The position numbers and the translations under genes were made by a program. This document shows, piece after piece, positions 48,001-58,282 of a DNA stretch of 64,000 nt. Each line of letters begins with the position of its first letter. Positions within the stretch are counted from its first letter, which is position 1. The stretch is from Phragmites australis. Its lineage: Eukaryota; Streptophyta; Magnoliopsida; Poales; Poaceae. Below the pieces are notes generated by a model that saw only the letters and a list, made by a program, of their open reading frames with translations, was not told the origin of the DNA and did no database searches. The stretch spans positions 7,380,501-7,444,500 of the forward strand of contig NC_084923.1 of assembly GCF_958298935.1 (NCBI RefSeq), in the 5' to 3' direction.

Positions 48001-48990
48001 ACTCGACTAGTCCCAATTGTGGATGATAATTATTAACTGGAGTGATGCTAATCTTTAGAATCTTACTATTTAGCACAACTATGCATTCATTGAGTGGTAT
48101 TATTGTACATATTTTCCTTCCGTGGCTAATACTATTTGTCTTGTTGATTCATGGTAATTGGTTAAATTGGTTTCATTTACCTTTTTGGGTGAACTCTACA
48201 TAAATATAGATGAATCACTTTGCTTGCCTATTTTTTATTTACCGAGTTTCAATGTTTGATCTTGGTCTGAACTTTCACTGAATCAATATGCCAAAATTAT
48301 GTCTCCAGAGTGAAAAGCTTTTGGGAAGTCTGGGGGGCCTATTTTCCAAGACATGGAGGCCAAAGAGAAATCAACCAATAAAAGGACCAATTTCAGAAAG
48401 TATGGTGGCTTAGATTCTGAATAATTTTTCAGACTTCTATTTTGCTTAACTAATCCTTGTGTGTTGTGGCAGATAATTCTTTCAGCAGTACAGCAAACCA
48501 CATGGAACAGAGGCGGAGGCTAGGAATTGCTCCAACACGTCAAGAATGCCCCAGTCCTGTACGTCATTCGCCTGCAGCTGCAATGGAAAAAGTTCAGGTC
48601 TGTCTTTCTCAGTTAACCATGAAGTATGAGTTATATAACTAAGTGACGTGTTCTGAAAGTTGACGTCGTGTTCTTCTATTAGGCTGAGAAAGCAAAGCAG
48701 GATGATGCACTTTCGGACTTGAGTAACATGTTGGGACAGCTGAAGGACATGGCACTCGATATGGGCACAGAAATTGGAAGGTAATAATTCTTGTAAAGAT
48801 CTCTCCACTGGCACATAGCACATACGCCACATTTCGCATGTGCTCTCTGCTATTTATACAGTTTGATGGAGACCTCTATCTTGCTTGTAGGCAAAACAAA
48901 GCTCTGGATACTTTCGGTGACGATGTCGATGAGCTGAACTTCAGAGTGAAAGGGGCGAATCAACGGGGACGCCGGTTGCTGGGCAAGTGA
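45054..48990 (+). CDS. SNAP25-type Qb+Qc SNARE (SNAP33-like), 5 exons
   Basis: Exons by eye: 45054-45386, 48309-48399, 48473-48597, 48683-48780, 48891-48990; 747 bp, 248 residues, frame kept. The N-terminus has TNPFDSDSDSE, a hallmark of plant SNAP33 proteins. The Qb SNARE helix covers about residues 40-125 (SVQELEDYAVTKAEETS, REDATQILLTLHRQGEQI, EKLLGSLGGLFSKTW). The Qc helix covers about 190-248 (DDALSDLSNMLGQLKDMALDM, DELNFRVKGANQRGRRLLGK). SNAP33 relatives pair with syntaxins (SYP1 group) and VAMPs at the plasma membrane and cell plate in secretion, cytokinesis and defence. There is no membrane anchor and no central cysteine cluster, as in plant members. Intron 1 is 2.9 kb because a gypsy-like retroelement piece inserted in it. 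Confidence 0.93.
45654..48000 (+). mobile_element. Gypsy-type LTR and gag fragment inside a SNARE intron
   Basis: An LTR-like part runs from TGTTGGGTCGTTATTAAGG (45654) to CCCGCCAACA (46346), 693 bp, with CTATAAATACAG at about 46179 as its promoter. It is followed by CGTCGTCTATGGGAAAGG, like the primer-site region of grass gypsy elements, and then a gag gene. Pol and the second LTR are missing. The element has the same orientation as the host gene. The right border near 48.0 kb is approximate. Confidence 0.75.
46550..47470 (+). pseudogene. Gypsy gag remnant (retrotransposon gag domain)
   Basis: The N-terminal part has a long helix-prone stretch (ALQAQLEELQAALRDAQQP). The gag core follows: LPKFRGDSDPDEFVRSYAI, AKCFPLALEGVALRWF, LFCNNFQGTF, LFNVKQQPGETLWDYFRRF, GPLFDRLHWRPVRSVEALK. 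In-frame stops occur after RWF, at AQL and after RRFS, so it cannot make a full protein. Confidence 0.82.
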
Positions 48991-49331
48991 TACCGAAAAA
49001 CTAAGATTCATGCCGTGGAACCACTACTGCAATGCTTTCAACAGCCCCAAAGCCTTCCAGAGCATGTTCCTGCAGCTAGGAGGCCTACCACGTTCGGAAG
49101 ATTACTAAGAATGTTGTTGTTTAGTTGTTGTAGAGCAAATAGTAAGATCCTTGTGCTGTTATCTCTGAAGAAAATATCCAAACTCAAGTGCTGTATAACA
49201 ACTAGGTCAATACTGATTGAGTGAAAGGAAATAAGAAGTAGTATTTGACAAGACGATCGATGTGGAAAACTAGTCTTATAGCTCGTGCTGTGTTGATCTC
49301 GCGATATACATGAATACATGATTGATGTCTG
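48991..49331. other. SNARE 3' UTR and spacer
   Basis: The 3' UTR of the SNARE gene should occupy most of this stretch. No separate gene is recognised. Confidence 0.4.
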
Positions 49332-49339
49332 TGTCTTTC

Positions 49340-50276
49340 CACGGCCGGTTCTGAGATTTTTTGGGCTCTGAGTAAAACTAAAACATATGCTCTATTGAAC
49401 ATAAATATCAAGATATTTATATATTAATTACAAATACAATATTCTGAGCATTAAAAAAAATTTCAATAGCTCATTCTTTGACTCTAGCAACTCATCAACT
49501 TATTTTTTCTTTTTCCGCTGCTAGATACATGTTTTCTAGGTGCCATATGATCACACATTGATAATTAGGTACAAACAGTCCTGAAAATTAAAATTAAAAA
49601 ATATCATCAATAACTGACAACTAGTGCAAAGCTATAAAAAAATTGAATCAAATAAATAAAATCGTCTAGTTGGGGATTAGCCCCTTGATTCGATTAAGCA
49701 TGGAGACCATGCATGCTAGCGATTAGGAGAAGAAGATGAGAGGAGAGTGGGTGAACAATGGCTTACCGTGATCGAGGTTGGGGATTAGGCCTTCGTCAAT
49801 TTTGGACGGTAGATCTTGAGCTTCGGGAGAAACAAGATCAGGTGAGCTGATGCAACATGTCGTTTTGGATGAAGATACGGAGAGATCGAGAGGAGGAGAG
49901 GGGAACGAGCGAAGATCATGATCGTTGCTACTGCTAAGAATTAGGATCAGTTTGATTAGGGTCGATGATGACATGATTGCAGTATCGCACGATCAGGCTT
50001 ACCCATGATGCTTCGTTAATTTAGAAATGATCCATCATCCATGGTTTGGTTGGGTTGGATTACTAGGTAACGTAATATTGAGCCTTAAGCTATTTGAAGA
50101 TTTGGAGACTCACTTGAGCTTAGTTGCTACTTGTTAGCAGACTACGCAACATATAAATTTGGACTAGATTGGTAGGTAGGAGGATAGACCAATACATATA
50201 TATACTTTGTTGGGAGTCCTTGGATTTTGGAGGCCTGGGGCAGTCGCCCCTCACGCCCTGCCCTAGGGCTACCATG
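49340..50276. mobile_element. Non-autonomous hAT element with perfect 8-bp duplication
   Basis: TGTCTTTC flanks both sides exactly (49332-49339 and 50277-50284). The left end CACGGCCGGTTCTGAGATTT and the right end, ..GGCAGTCGCCCC..CCCTAGGGCTACCATG, match the GGCCGG..CTGAG / GGGGC..CCTAGGG form of plant hAT (Tip100-like) tips. The termini are decayed. No transposase motif was seen in the 937-bp interior. Confidence 0.7.
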
Positions 50277-50378
50277 TGTCTTTCTTTTATCGTAAGTATA
50301 TCTACTCTACCAGACCAGAGTCAACACGATCAACTTCTAGCGAGCATATAGGCCGTTCGATTGTGCATCTGATAGTAA

Positions 50379-51315
50379 GAGCAACTTCAACAGTCTAGCT
50401 AAATTTCACTCTTCATATCTCTATATGAAAGACTATCCAAAAAAAATCCCCTTCCATATCTCTTTTCACTCCAACAAACTATCTATATTTTACCCTCTAT
50501 ATTATACTTTTCTATATTTTAGTAATTTCTTTTAACTAACGCACACACTGGATCTTGACTTCGGTCAAAATTGAGAGAGACAGAGAGGGATGGCTGTTGG
50601 CCGCCGACTGAAGAGCTCACCAGCGCAACCGATGGTGAGGTGGTGGCGGTGGGCGGCACCAGGAGCTCCTGCAGCGAGAGGTGGTCCCATTTGAGGGCTC
50701 TTTCCCCTACATCGAGGCTTGGTAACGGCTGGGCAACACAACGGCGACGACGCACGGGGTCTCGACGGCGATGCAACAGAAAAGCTCGGCCGGATGGAGG
50801 AGAAAGAGGCGATGGTGACCGGTACCTTGACTGGATGTGGTGACAAGAGTGGCCCTGTTGACGGTGAGGTCCTCCTACCGGCGACGAAGTTGGCGTAGAC
50901 AGGGAGGCAGCGCGGCTCGATTCGACAAAGGCCATACGATAGAGCGGAGATGACCTCGCCAAGCTTTACCCAGGCCCCTCCAGTCCTTGGCCAGTACGGA
51001 TCTGTGCTCCTCTCCAGGTGCGTCGTGAGGGAAAGAGAGCGAGGGAAGGTGAGTGGGCTATGCAGCAACCGCACGTGCTCCGCCTCTTCTCCTGGGCCGA
51101 CGCTGTGGAGGCCTAAATCGTGGCGGGAGCTTAAAGGGGTGAGCGGATGGTTGGAGGATGGCGTGTGGGAGGGAGACTATATCTGGCGTGCGGGAGGAGC
51201 GATATAGTGCGCCTATCAAAATAGCGTGATGGAGGTCCTGTTGGAACACTAAATTTGTCTTATTTATCTATCAGTTAAGATGAAAGGTGTGATGTATCTG
51301 CTGTTGGAGTTGCTC
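50379..51315. mobile_element. PIF/Harbinger-type element with GC-rich interior
   Basis: The tips GAGCAACTTCAACAG (50379-50393) and, inverted, GAGCAACTCCAACAG (51301-51315) differ at one base. TAA flanks both sides (50376-50378, 51316-51318), as expected for PIF/Harbinger. Between AT-rich ends lies a GC-rich stretch (50.55-51.2 kb) with long frames on both strands but no family motif. It could be captured genomic DNA. Confidence 0.75.
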
Positions 51316-51318
51316 TAA

Positions 51319-51876
51319 TAACATATACTAATGTCTAAACCGAGGCTAGTAGAGTAATAGAACTTGGCCTAATAAAGGAGTGAGGCGAGCAAGGGTTAGT
51401 CGTGCCATACAAATCATTTGAGCAACCCAATTGACCAAGCGATTAATATGAGGTAGGGAACAACCGTCCAGCAAGGTCGCTGGCGGCCAGCGGCCGAGTT
51501 GGGCGCTCCTCTCCTTACGTGGGTACCATAGCCTACGTGACCTCTCCCTCCCTCCTTTGGTGTGGTGCCGGAGACGTCGGAGGAGGAGCCATCGCATCTC
51601 TTGCTCCGTAAGTAGGAATAAACGATGATTTGTCACTTAAAAAATTGACCTTTTAATTATGATATTCAATAAAATATGAGATAATATGAGCCAATAACTA
51701 TAGATTAGAATGATAAATAAACGAAGTCATTTCTTTGCGGTAGAAAAAAATCAATTAAGTAGGCAGCAACAATGGATCCGAGAGTCGACGGCATGCGCCC
51801 ATGCCTAGAAATCTCTAGGTGAGGCTAACTGTGTACCTAACCGACTGAGCATGGGTTTCACTTTGGCTCTGCAGGT
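51319..51876. other. Spacer without recognised gene
   Basis: Short frames only. GC content is uneven, higher at 51.45-51.6 kb. No repeat or element end was recognised. Confidence 0.35.
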
Positions 51877-51877
51877 T

Positions 51878-52373
51878 CGAAGCTGCAAAGGAGACGGCCA
51901 CCGGAGCCGCCGGAGCCGCTGCGCTTTCAAGAGGAGGTGGAAGCCGGAGCCTCCGGATTGACCACATCCCTCAGCGAGCATTCAAGGTTCGATATTCTTC
52001 GCCTTGTTCATGTGACAGAAGCTGCCAAATTTCTGCAACACTTTGAGCTAAATGTAAGTAACGTAGAGTTTCTTTTTGTTCGAAGCTCTGGTTTCTCCTT
52101 GTAGTAGCGGGTTTACGAGTAATCTCATCACACAAGTATATATCGAGGAGCATATTAGTGCATGTTCATGTACATTTTGCTGTAACTTTCATCTCCGTAC
52201 CCTATGTAGTGTTAACTTTTGTTGCTTTCATTTTATTTCAGATCGACGACTACATGTTGCCTTTGCACGATGACGAACCGATACCATTATTTCCACGCCA
52301 GCCGTGTGATCACCTCAAGGAGGCTGCATTCCGAGGATTCCTTGCCCACAAGGACATGGCTGGGCCGGCCTAA
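51878..52373 (+). CDS. Hypothetical two-exon frame, unrecognised
   Basis: A possible exon after TCTGCAG (51871-51877) reads FEAAKETATGAAGAAALSR and ends at TTCAAG|GTTCG (about 51989). A second possible exon after TTTCAG (about 52241) reads IDDYMLPLHDDEPIPLFPR, then CDHLKEAAFRGFLAHKDMA and a stop at 52373. Each exon is open and has good splice signals, and the second has a protein-like composition. The two phases have not been shown to fit, no start codon is visible upstream and I recognise no family. It may be a pseudogene or gene fragment. Confidence 0.2.
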
Positions 52374-52961
52374 TGTATCCTCAACAATTCTCAATCACTC
52401 GAGGTCCCGACCGTTCAAACGAAGTACCGGTATAGCCACACACGATTGCCGACATGTTTCTTCGCGCGGAGGACCCCCGAAATGTTGTGAACGTTCTATA
52501 ACCCGTTGTATGCAGGCGCTGTGTCCGCTGCTTGTATTTATCTTGATGCCATTTCCATGTCGTGCATGTGAGTTGCTTCTTCCTCTTGCGTGGAGAATTC
52601 ACTTCGATTCTTACTTGAACCCGTGCAACAATGTCGACCTGGCTTCAAGTGGCATAGGTACCTGCCAGAGCCTTACACGGTAATCATCGGCACATCACAA
52701 GGCTCGCGCATGCGTAGCGTTTTCCATGGGACATGTATTCTGTGTTTTTTTGTCGTTCTTGAGGTGCCCATGCTCTTGGACTCGACGCTCGGCCACATAG
52801 AAACCCAAGACCTGCCCTTGTCAGCTTCCTCCTTGCAAGCATCGATCTTGCACGAACAGCAACGGTGCACAGTATTCCATAGGCTACGGCCTACGAGCGC
52901 CGGTCAAGCTCCGCGGTCTGCACGAAGGCAACACGGTGCCGACCGCGCTCCGCGAGCGGGC

Positions 52962-53207
52962 ATGTTTCCGGACGATGCCAAGCTCGCGCGACGAAGCCGA
53001 GCGCCGATCGCGACGTCGGGTTCGCCGTCGTGGCGGTCGGCGGGCAGCGCGCGCGGCACGCTGTACGACTCGTTCGAGCTCAACGCGATGGTCGTGCGGC
53101 TGAACCGGCTGCTGAACGGGGACGGGGGCAGCTGGCTCGCCGCGCCCAAGATGCTCTTCAGAAAGATCAAGGACGCGTTTCTTGGCGGCCGGCGAGGAGG
53201 TGGCTGA
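52962..53207 (+). CDS. Hypothetical small protein of 81 residues
   Basis: The frame starts MFPDDAKLARRS and contains GTLYDSFELNAMVVRLNRLL, then APKMLFRKIKDAFLGGRRGGG and a stop. It is GC-rich in third positions (like real grass genes) while the flanks are not. The frame stays open upstream to 52590, so the true start could be earlier or on another exon. I recall no named family; it could be the last exon of a short basic protein. No signal peptide or membrane segment is seen. Confidence 0.35.
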   Translation: MFPDDAKLARRSRAPIATSGSPSWRSAGSARGTLYDSFELNAMVVRLNRLLNGDGGSWLAAPKMLFRKIKDAFLGGRRGGG

Positions 53208-54046
53208 TGAGTGGTTTGTAGTGTACGTGATGTCGTCTCCCTCCCGATCTCTGCGTGCGCGTGCAAATCTGTGTTGCTAGCTCCTTGCTTTGAGGCTTCT
53301 GTGTCAGCTTAACTAGGAGAAGCACCGCTTGGCATCTGATGGGGGGAACTGTTTGCTTTGGTTTTATCTTTATAGAAAGCCTAAAGAACGGTGTAACATG
53401 CCATATTGCCATGCATAGTAACAGAAACAAACCAATATCTAATCAGATTGCTTACCGCAAGTATAGAGAGTATATATAAATGCTTGAACACAACTCAAAT
53501 ATAATTATGTATTTAAATCCAACTAATGCATTTATAAGTTTCCATCCAAATGATATCAATTATTATCAGATACTCAATTGCACTCATATAGTCGTAATAC
53601 GTGCGAGAAAACCGGCTGCGCCCAAAGAAGATGGACGAGTGGGTATCAAATTGGCATGCCGGCCGCGTTCTTGTTCCCTCTTCCTCTCTCACGACGTGGA
53701 GGTCCATCGTTGAGCTCGTTCGTGTTTTTCTCCCACATCGGTGCATGATCTATACACAATGCGATGTGATGTTTGGGAATCATGTGACTTACTGACCTGC
53801 TTACTGTAACATTAATCGCGAGAATTCCATCATCCCGGAATCATATCGCGATCGTTTGCATCTCCACGCAAGCCTCCGCATTTACAACCACACACCATCC
53901 GTCACCCACGGAGGTAAACGCATGTCTATGGCGCCGGGGGCCACGGACCCTGGACCACATGTGACAGAGACAGAGTAGACACGGACGAAGTGTAAAAACT
54001 CACAGCACTATTCGAACTCCTCGGGCGGAGCGCCTTCGGAAGAAAC
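53208..54046. other. Spacer and distal promoter of the TPX2-like gene
   Basis: The sequence is mostly AT-rich to about 53.6 kb and turns GC-rich after 53.9 kb. No gene or element end was recognised. Confidence 0.35.
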
Positions 54047-54057
54047 TAGCCGTTACG
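54047..54057 (-). promoter_or_regulatory. M-phase-specific activator (MSA)-like element
   Basis: Read on the minus strand the site is CGTAACGGCTA. It matches the MSA consensus YCYAACGGYYA at ten of eleven positions, including the AACGG core. It lies about 170 bp before the start codon of the TPX2-like gene. MSA elements are bound by MYB3R factors and drive G2/M expression of mitotic plant genes. Confidence 0.45.
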
Positions 54058-54221
54058 CCCCCAACGTTCCCTTTCCCCTCTCCTCAGTCCTCCCCTTCCT
54101 TTCCATCCCCTTCTGCTCTCCCATCCCCACCGTAACAGCTCGCCGAAGCGAATCCACCGCACAGGCGGAACGCAAACCCTAGGGTCGAATCCCGCCGCGC
54201 GGCGAGCTCCAAACCCCAGGG

Positions 54222-57200
54222 ATGGTGACGGCGGCGGCCAGGACTCCGACCAAACCCTTGGCTCCCGCGGCGGCGAAGACTCCGACAAAGCCCATGGGCC
54301 CCGCGGCTGCGGCGAAGACTCCGACCAAGCCCTTGGGCCCCGTGGCGGCGGCGAAGACTCCGACCAAGGCCGCCGGCGGCTGCTCATCCTCTCGCGCGCG
54401 GTTCTCCCGCGCGTCCGAGAACTCCCACCCCAACATCCCGGGCTCCCCTCCCCCGCAGTCGACGCCGCCCAAGTCCGCAAAGTCCCCGGCTGCCACCGGC
54501 GCCAGGTCCGCGTCCGCCAAGAAGAAGCCATCCACGCCCGCGCCCGCCGCGCCGCCGCCGCCGCCGCGGGGGCTGGAGCGGCGATTCCTCGTGGCGAAGA
54601 AGGGCGCGCGGCGGAGGCGCAACGTCGGGAGTGTGGGAGGCGGCGGTGGGGGCGAGTTCGACAAGTGCCGCGAGGCCGCGCGCGAGGCACTGCGCGCGTC
54701 CCAGGAGGAGTTTTTCCGCAAGGAGCGAGCCGCGTCCACCGCCGCCGAGGAGAAATCGCATCAGGAGGAGGGGAAGGAGGAGAAGGCGGCTGAAAAGGAT
54801 GGGAAAGCTGGCGCCTTCGAGGAGGGGCAGGAGGGGAGTGAGGCGGAATTGGAGGGAAGCAGCAAGGTGAGGGCGCTGAGGACGAAAGCGATGGCGAAGG
54901 CGATGAGCAGCGTTCCAGACCCCGGCGCTGGTCGAGTCAAGCATCTGGTGCAGGCCTTCGAGAGCCTGCTCACCATCGCTGGGGCCACCTCTGACGCCGA
55001 CAGGGCTGGCGAGGGCTCCTGGGTGCTGCCCGGGTTGCAACCGTGGAAGGAGGAGGGCGAGTGTGATCTGGGGCTCCCACCGGTGTCGGTGTTCTCGTCC
55101 GCAGATTTCCTGAATGCAGGACCCAATAGGCTCTGTTCGTCACTCGATGGCAACAACGACAGGTCGGTTGATTTTGACCAACAAGCGGGACAAGTAAGTG
55201 TTTTCTGGTTTTTGGCAATGCAATGTTCTGATCTGACCAAAGCTTGTGCCTCATTTCAGGTTGAGCTGGGGCAGTAGGAGGTCAGATGGAGGCCGCAAGA
55301 GCAGAAGAAATGTAAGCATATCATAGTTTTCTTTTTCTTTTCCCTTTTGGGATCGAGCATGTTGGTTTCTTATGAGAATGTATGTTTGCTCTGCGATCGT
55401 CAGACATCTGAGTCGCTAAGGAACAGCTGGAACAAAAAACTCAAGGTCACAAGCCAACATCCATTCAAGCTAAGGACTGAGGTAATAACACAGCTTTTGT
55501 GCCGTCAAAGACGTGTCCTACGAGTTACAGTATAATGTTCCACGAGATCCATATTGTATAGTTGTGTTCACTAGTGGGCAAGCCAGGTAGTCAAATGCTT
55601 TGCATCAGCAAATTGAATCAATGGCAGAATACATCTTTATACATACACTGTATAACGTGTGGATCAGAGTGTGAAGTGTGTAACATACCGCTAGAAGTTG
55701 ATTAGGATACAAGAACTGCACTGATGGAAACGAACTGTTGTCTGTTAGAAAGAAACATCATAGCATGTAGGATTTTTGTTTTAGGAAAAAAATGATAGAT
55801 TACAGGATTTTGACAAACATTATGAGGGAAGGTATCAGAAAAGCACTACATTAGCTTAACCCTTGCTTGATAGTAATTTATATGATAGATTTGAAACCGT
55901 CATGTATTTCTATAGTGGCAAGAGTAGTTAGTTATAATTTTTTCTTATTAGCTGAGCCTTCTAGAACTTGCATTTAGAGCTGGCTTTCTATAATTCCACA
56001 GTCTATATCTGTGCATACTTCTTTGTGACTTTTTCTCCAAAGCCACAGTTAAGCTTACACTAGCTTGTACACTTCACAAGCAAACTGCACTGTGTACTGT
56101 TCTTCACTTGCGGTGTTTCCTAGATGTCAAGGGTTTGTTGTTTAGAAAAAATATAAGCTGGATGTGTTAAATGTTCTGAATTATAGACTCACTGTACTTG
56201 AGTGAATACTTTCTAGCATAATAGATTAAATGTCCCTAATCCAATGGTAGCACCAAAATGAATGGTTTCCGAAATTTGTTTCTGATTATCTTTATTGGTT
56301 TGCTCCATCATAAATATGCCATGCTGTAATTTGTCAAATTATACTTGCTCTTATGCTGCATCTAAACACATATGACTCGACAAACTTCAGATGCTTTATT
56401 TTTTAACTGAGCTAATTTGAGAATATTCAATCACAATGCCCTGACAGCAAAGAGGAAGAGCCAAGGAACAGCAGTTTGTCCACAAGGTGCAGGAAATGCT
56501 TATGGAGGAAGAGAAGAAGCGGATACATATTGCGCAAGGACTGCCATGGACCACTGATGAGCCAGAGGTTTGTGTTAGCATTTTCTTCAGAAGTTACTCA
56601 GATATTGCATATGCCATGTGAGCATAGCAAATTGGGAAATTGCTATCTTTGTATGTTCTTATTCTTCTCATGGCGCCAGATCATAAAAATTTACAAAGTG
56701 TCAATTGCTATCTGTTAGTTTGTTAGCAAAATTGACAGTGTCAAAATTTTATTGAAATAATTGCAGAGTTTCTCTGATCTAATTTTCTTTCTTTGGTGTT
56801 ATGGAGGGAAATTTGTTTTCACTTTTCAGATAATAAAATGATAGATTTTTTTTCTGTCTCCGTTTCAGTGCTTGATAAAGCCACTTATCAAAGAAAGAAC
56901 TGAGCCGATAGACCTTGTTCTCCATAGTGATGTACGCTCGGTTGAACGTGCTGAATTCGATCAATATGTAAGCCTCTAAAAACCCATTTTATATAGTACA
57001 TTATGTGAGGTCTAATTTCGGCAAAACAATTTGTAATCATTGAATCTATATTTAATCATTTCTGTTTGAGAATTAGGTGTCAGAGAGGAACAAGTTCGCT
57101 GAGCAACTAAGACTTGAGAGGGAGCGGCAACAGGAGCTGGAGGATCAAGAAAGGATAAGACAACTGAGGAAAGAGCTTGTTCCTAAAGCACAGCCGATGC

Positions 57201-57715
57201 CATACTTTGATCGTCCCTTCATCCCAAAAAGGTGAGCATCGTGCTTCTTACCAAATTTTGATTCTTAGAAGGCTCAACAAGTTCCGTTTTTCCTGTAACC
57301 CTTCCACTTAGCCATTGTTTGAAATGTTTCAGTCTCAGTTCAATGCGTTGTGTTAATTAGTCAGTGCTGTTGGTTTACTTTGCATACTTGAGAGATGTCT
57401 TGCAATTTACGCTACTAACTGTTCATTTTTAACCTGTTTTCCTCTGTTAAAGATCTACAAAACCTGCTACAGTTCCCATGGAACCAAAATTTCACCCCCG
57501 GCCAGAAAAACAGTCGTGGTGAGTTTCTTCTGTCAAGATAAACTAAGCAGGTTTCAATATTTGTCCACAAAATTTGCAGTTTCCTGAGCAGAAATAGGAA
57601 TACACCTTATATTTAGTTTATCTATACAAAGCATGCTCACCATGCTTGGTTATGTCAATGGTGGTGGCTGACAGTTACTGTCGACAGCGGCAGTGCATGG
57701 AGTCTGGAAAGCTGA
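54222..57715 (+). CDS. TPX2-family microtubule-associated protein, about 8 exons
   Basis: Exons by eye: 54222-55162, 55260-55311, 55404-55481, 56448-56567, 56869-56967, 57077-57231, 57453-57518, and a short last exon ending near 57715; about 510 residues. The conserved core starts LKVTSQHPFKLRTE and continues with VQEMLMEEEKKRIHIAQGLPW, TTDEPECLIKP, DLVLHSDVRSVERAEFDQY, ELVPKAQPMPYFDRPFIPKR and VPMEPKFHPRPEK. These are marks of plant TPX2-domain proteins (TPXL/MDP-like), which bind microtubules in spindles, phragmoplasts or the cell cortex. The N-terminal third is rich in Ala, Pro and Lys and carries four TPTK sites at residues 8, 20, 33 and 46 in a tandem repeat. A charged coil (FRKERAAS.., EEGKEEKAAEKDG) follows. 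The donor at 55162 was chosen because the longer frame leads into a stop. The last exon is uncertain. Confidence 0.85.
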
Positions 57716-58119
57716 AGCCACCGCCTCATGAGCTGTGTCAACGCCAACTGTATCTATCAAGAAACACAGAGCATCGCCACACATGATTTAGCATTTTAGC
57801 TCCATTCCCCCTCTTCTTATTTTTCCTTCTTGATTCATCAGCTCCTCCCGTGCGTCAAGAAATACTATAAGATTCATTTTTTTCTAGCTTGGATTACCTC
57901 CAAGTTCTGTTTTGTACATGCATGCATATCAGTAGCTCTGTGCTTCAGATGCAATCACACCAAGGTTCAGTTTTTGTTGTGCAAGAAACTGCAAAAGAAA
58001 TTCAAAGACGAATTTCTGTGATATATTCTTGCCTCCAAATGTTGATTCGCCCCCTGCTATTCACTGTATTCATGAGTTACTAGAGATACCACTCAGTATA
58101 TGGAAAAATTCTTGCTTCT
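57716..58119. other. 3' UTR of the TPX2-like gene and spacer
   Basis: The first part should be the 3' UTR. The remainder is AT-rich with no recognised gene before the copia LTR-like end. Confidence 0.4.
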
Positions 58120-58282
58120 TGTGGGTGCAGAGTGTGAGAGTGCAAGGAAAGACAATGCAATATTGTGTAGATTCATTCATCAGTACAGCTTATATAGACA
58201 GCACAACGCGTGGAGTCTACCGAGCTATGTCAGTCCGTGTACATGTCCGTTAGCACCCTCCCGCGGTCTTTGCATCGTTGCT

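Noticed and set aside
50519..51074. Minus-strand frames of 147-169 codons as host genes
   Set aside because: They lie wholly inside the PIF-type element and overlap each other in different frames; no domain is recognised.
54046..54690. Minus-strand frames of more than 200 codons opposite the first exon of the TPX2-like gene
   Set aside because: They are Ala/Arg/Ser/Pro-rich shadows of the GC-rich sense exon, with no recognisable domain or splice partners.
55163..55277. Uninterrupted extension of TPX2-like exon 1 to the stop at 55277
   Set aside because: It ends the protein before the conserved domain. Splicing at 55162 to 55260 restores a family-like sequence (LSWGSRRSDGG) and keeps the frame into the next exon.
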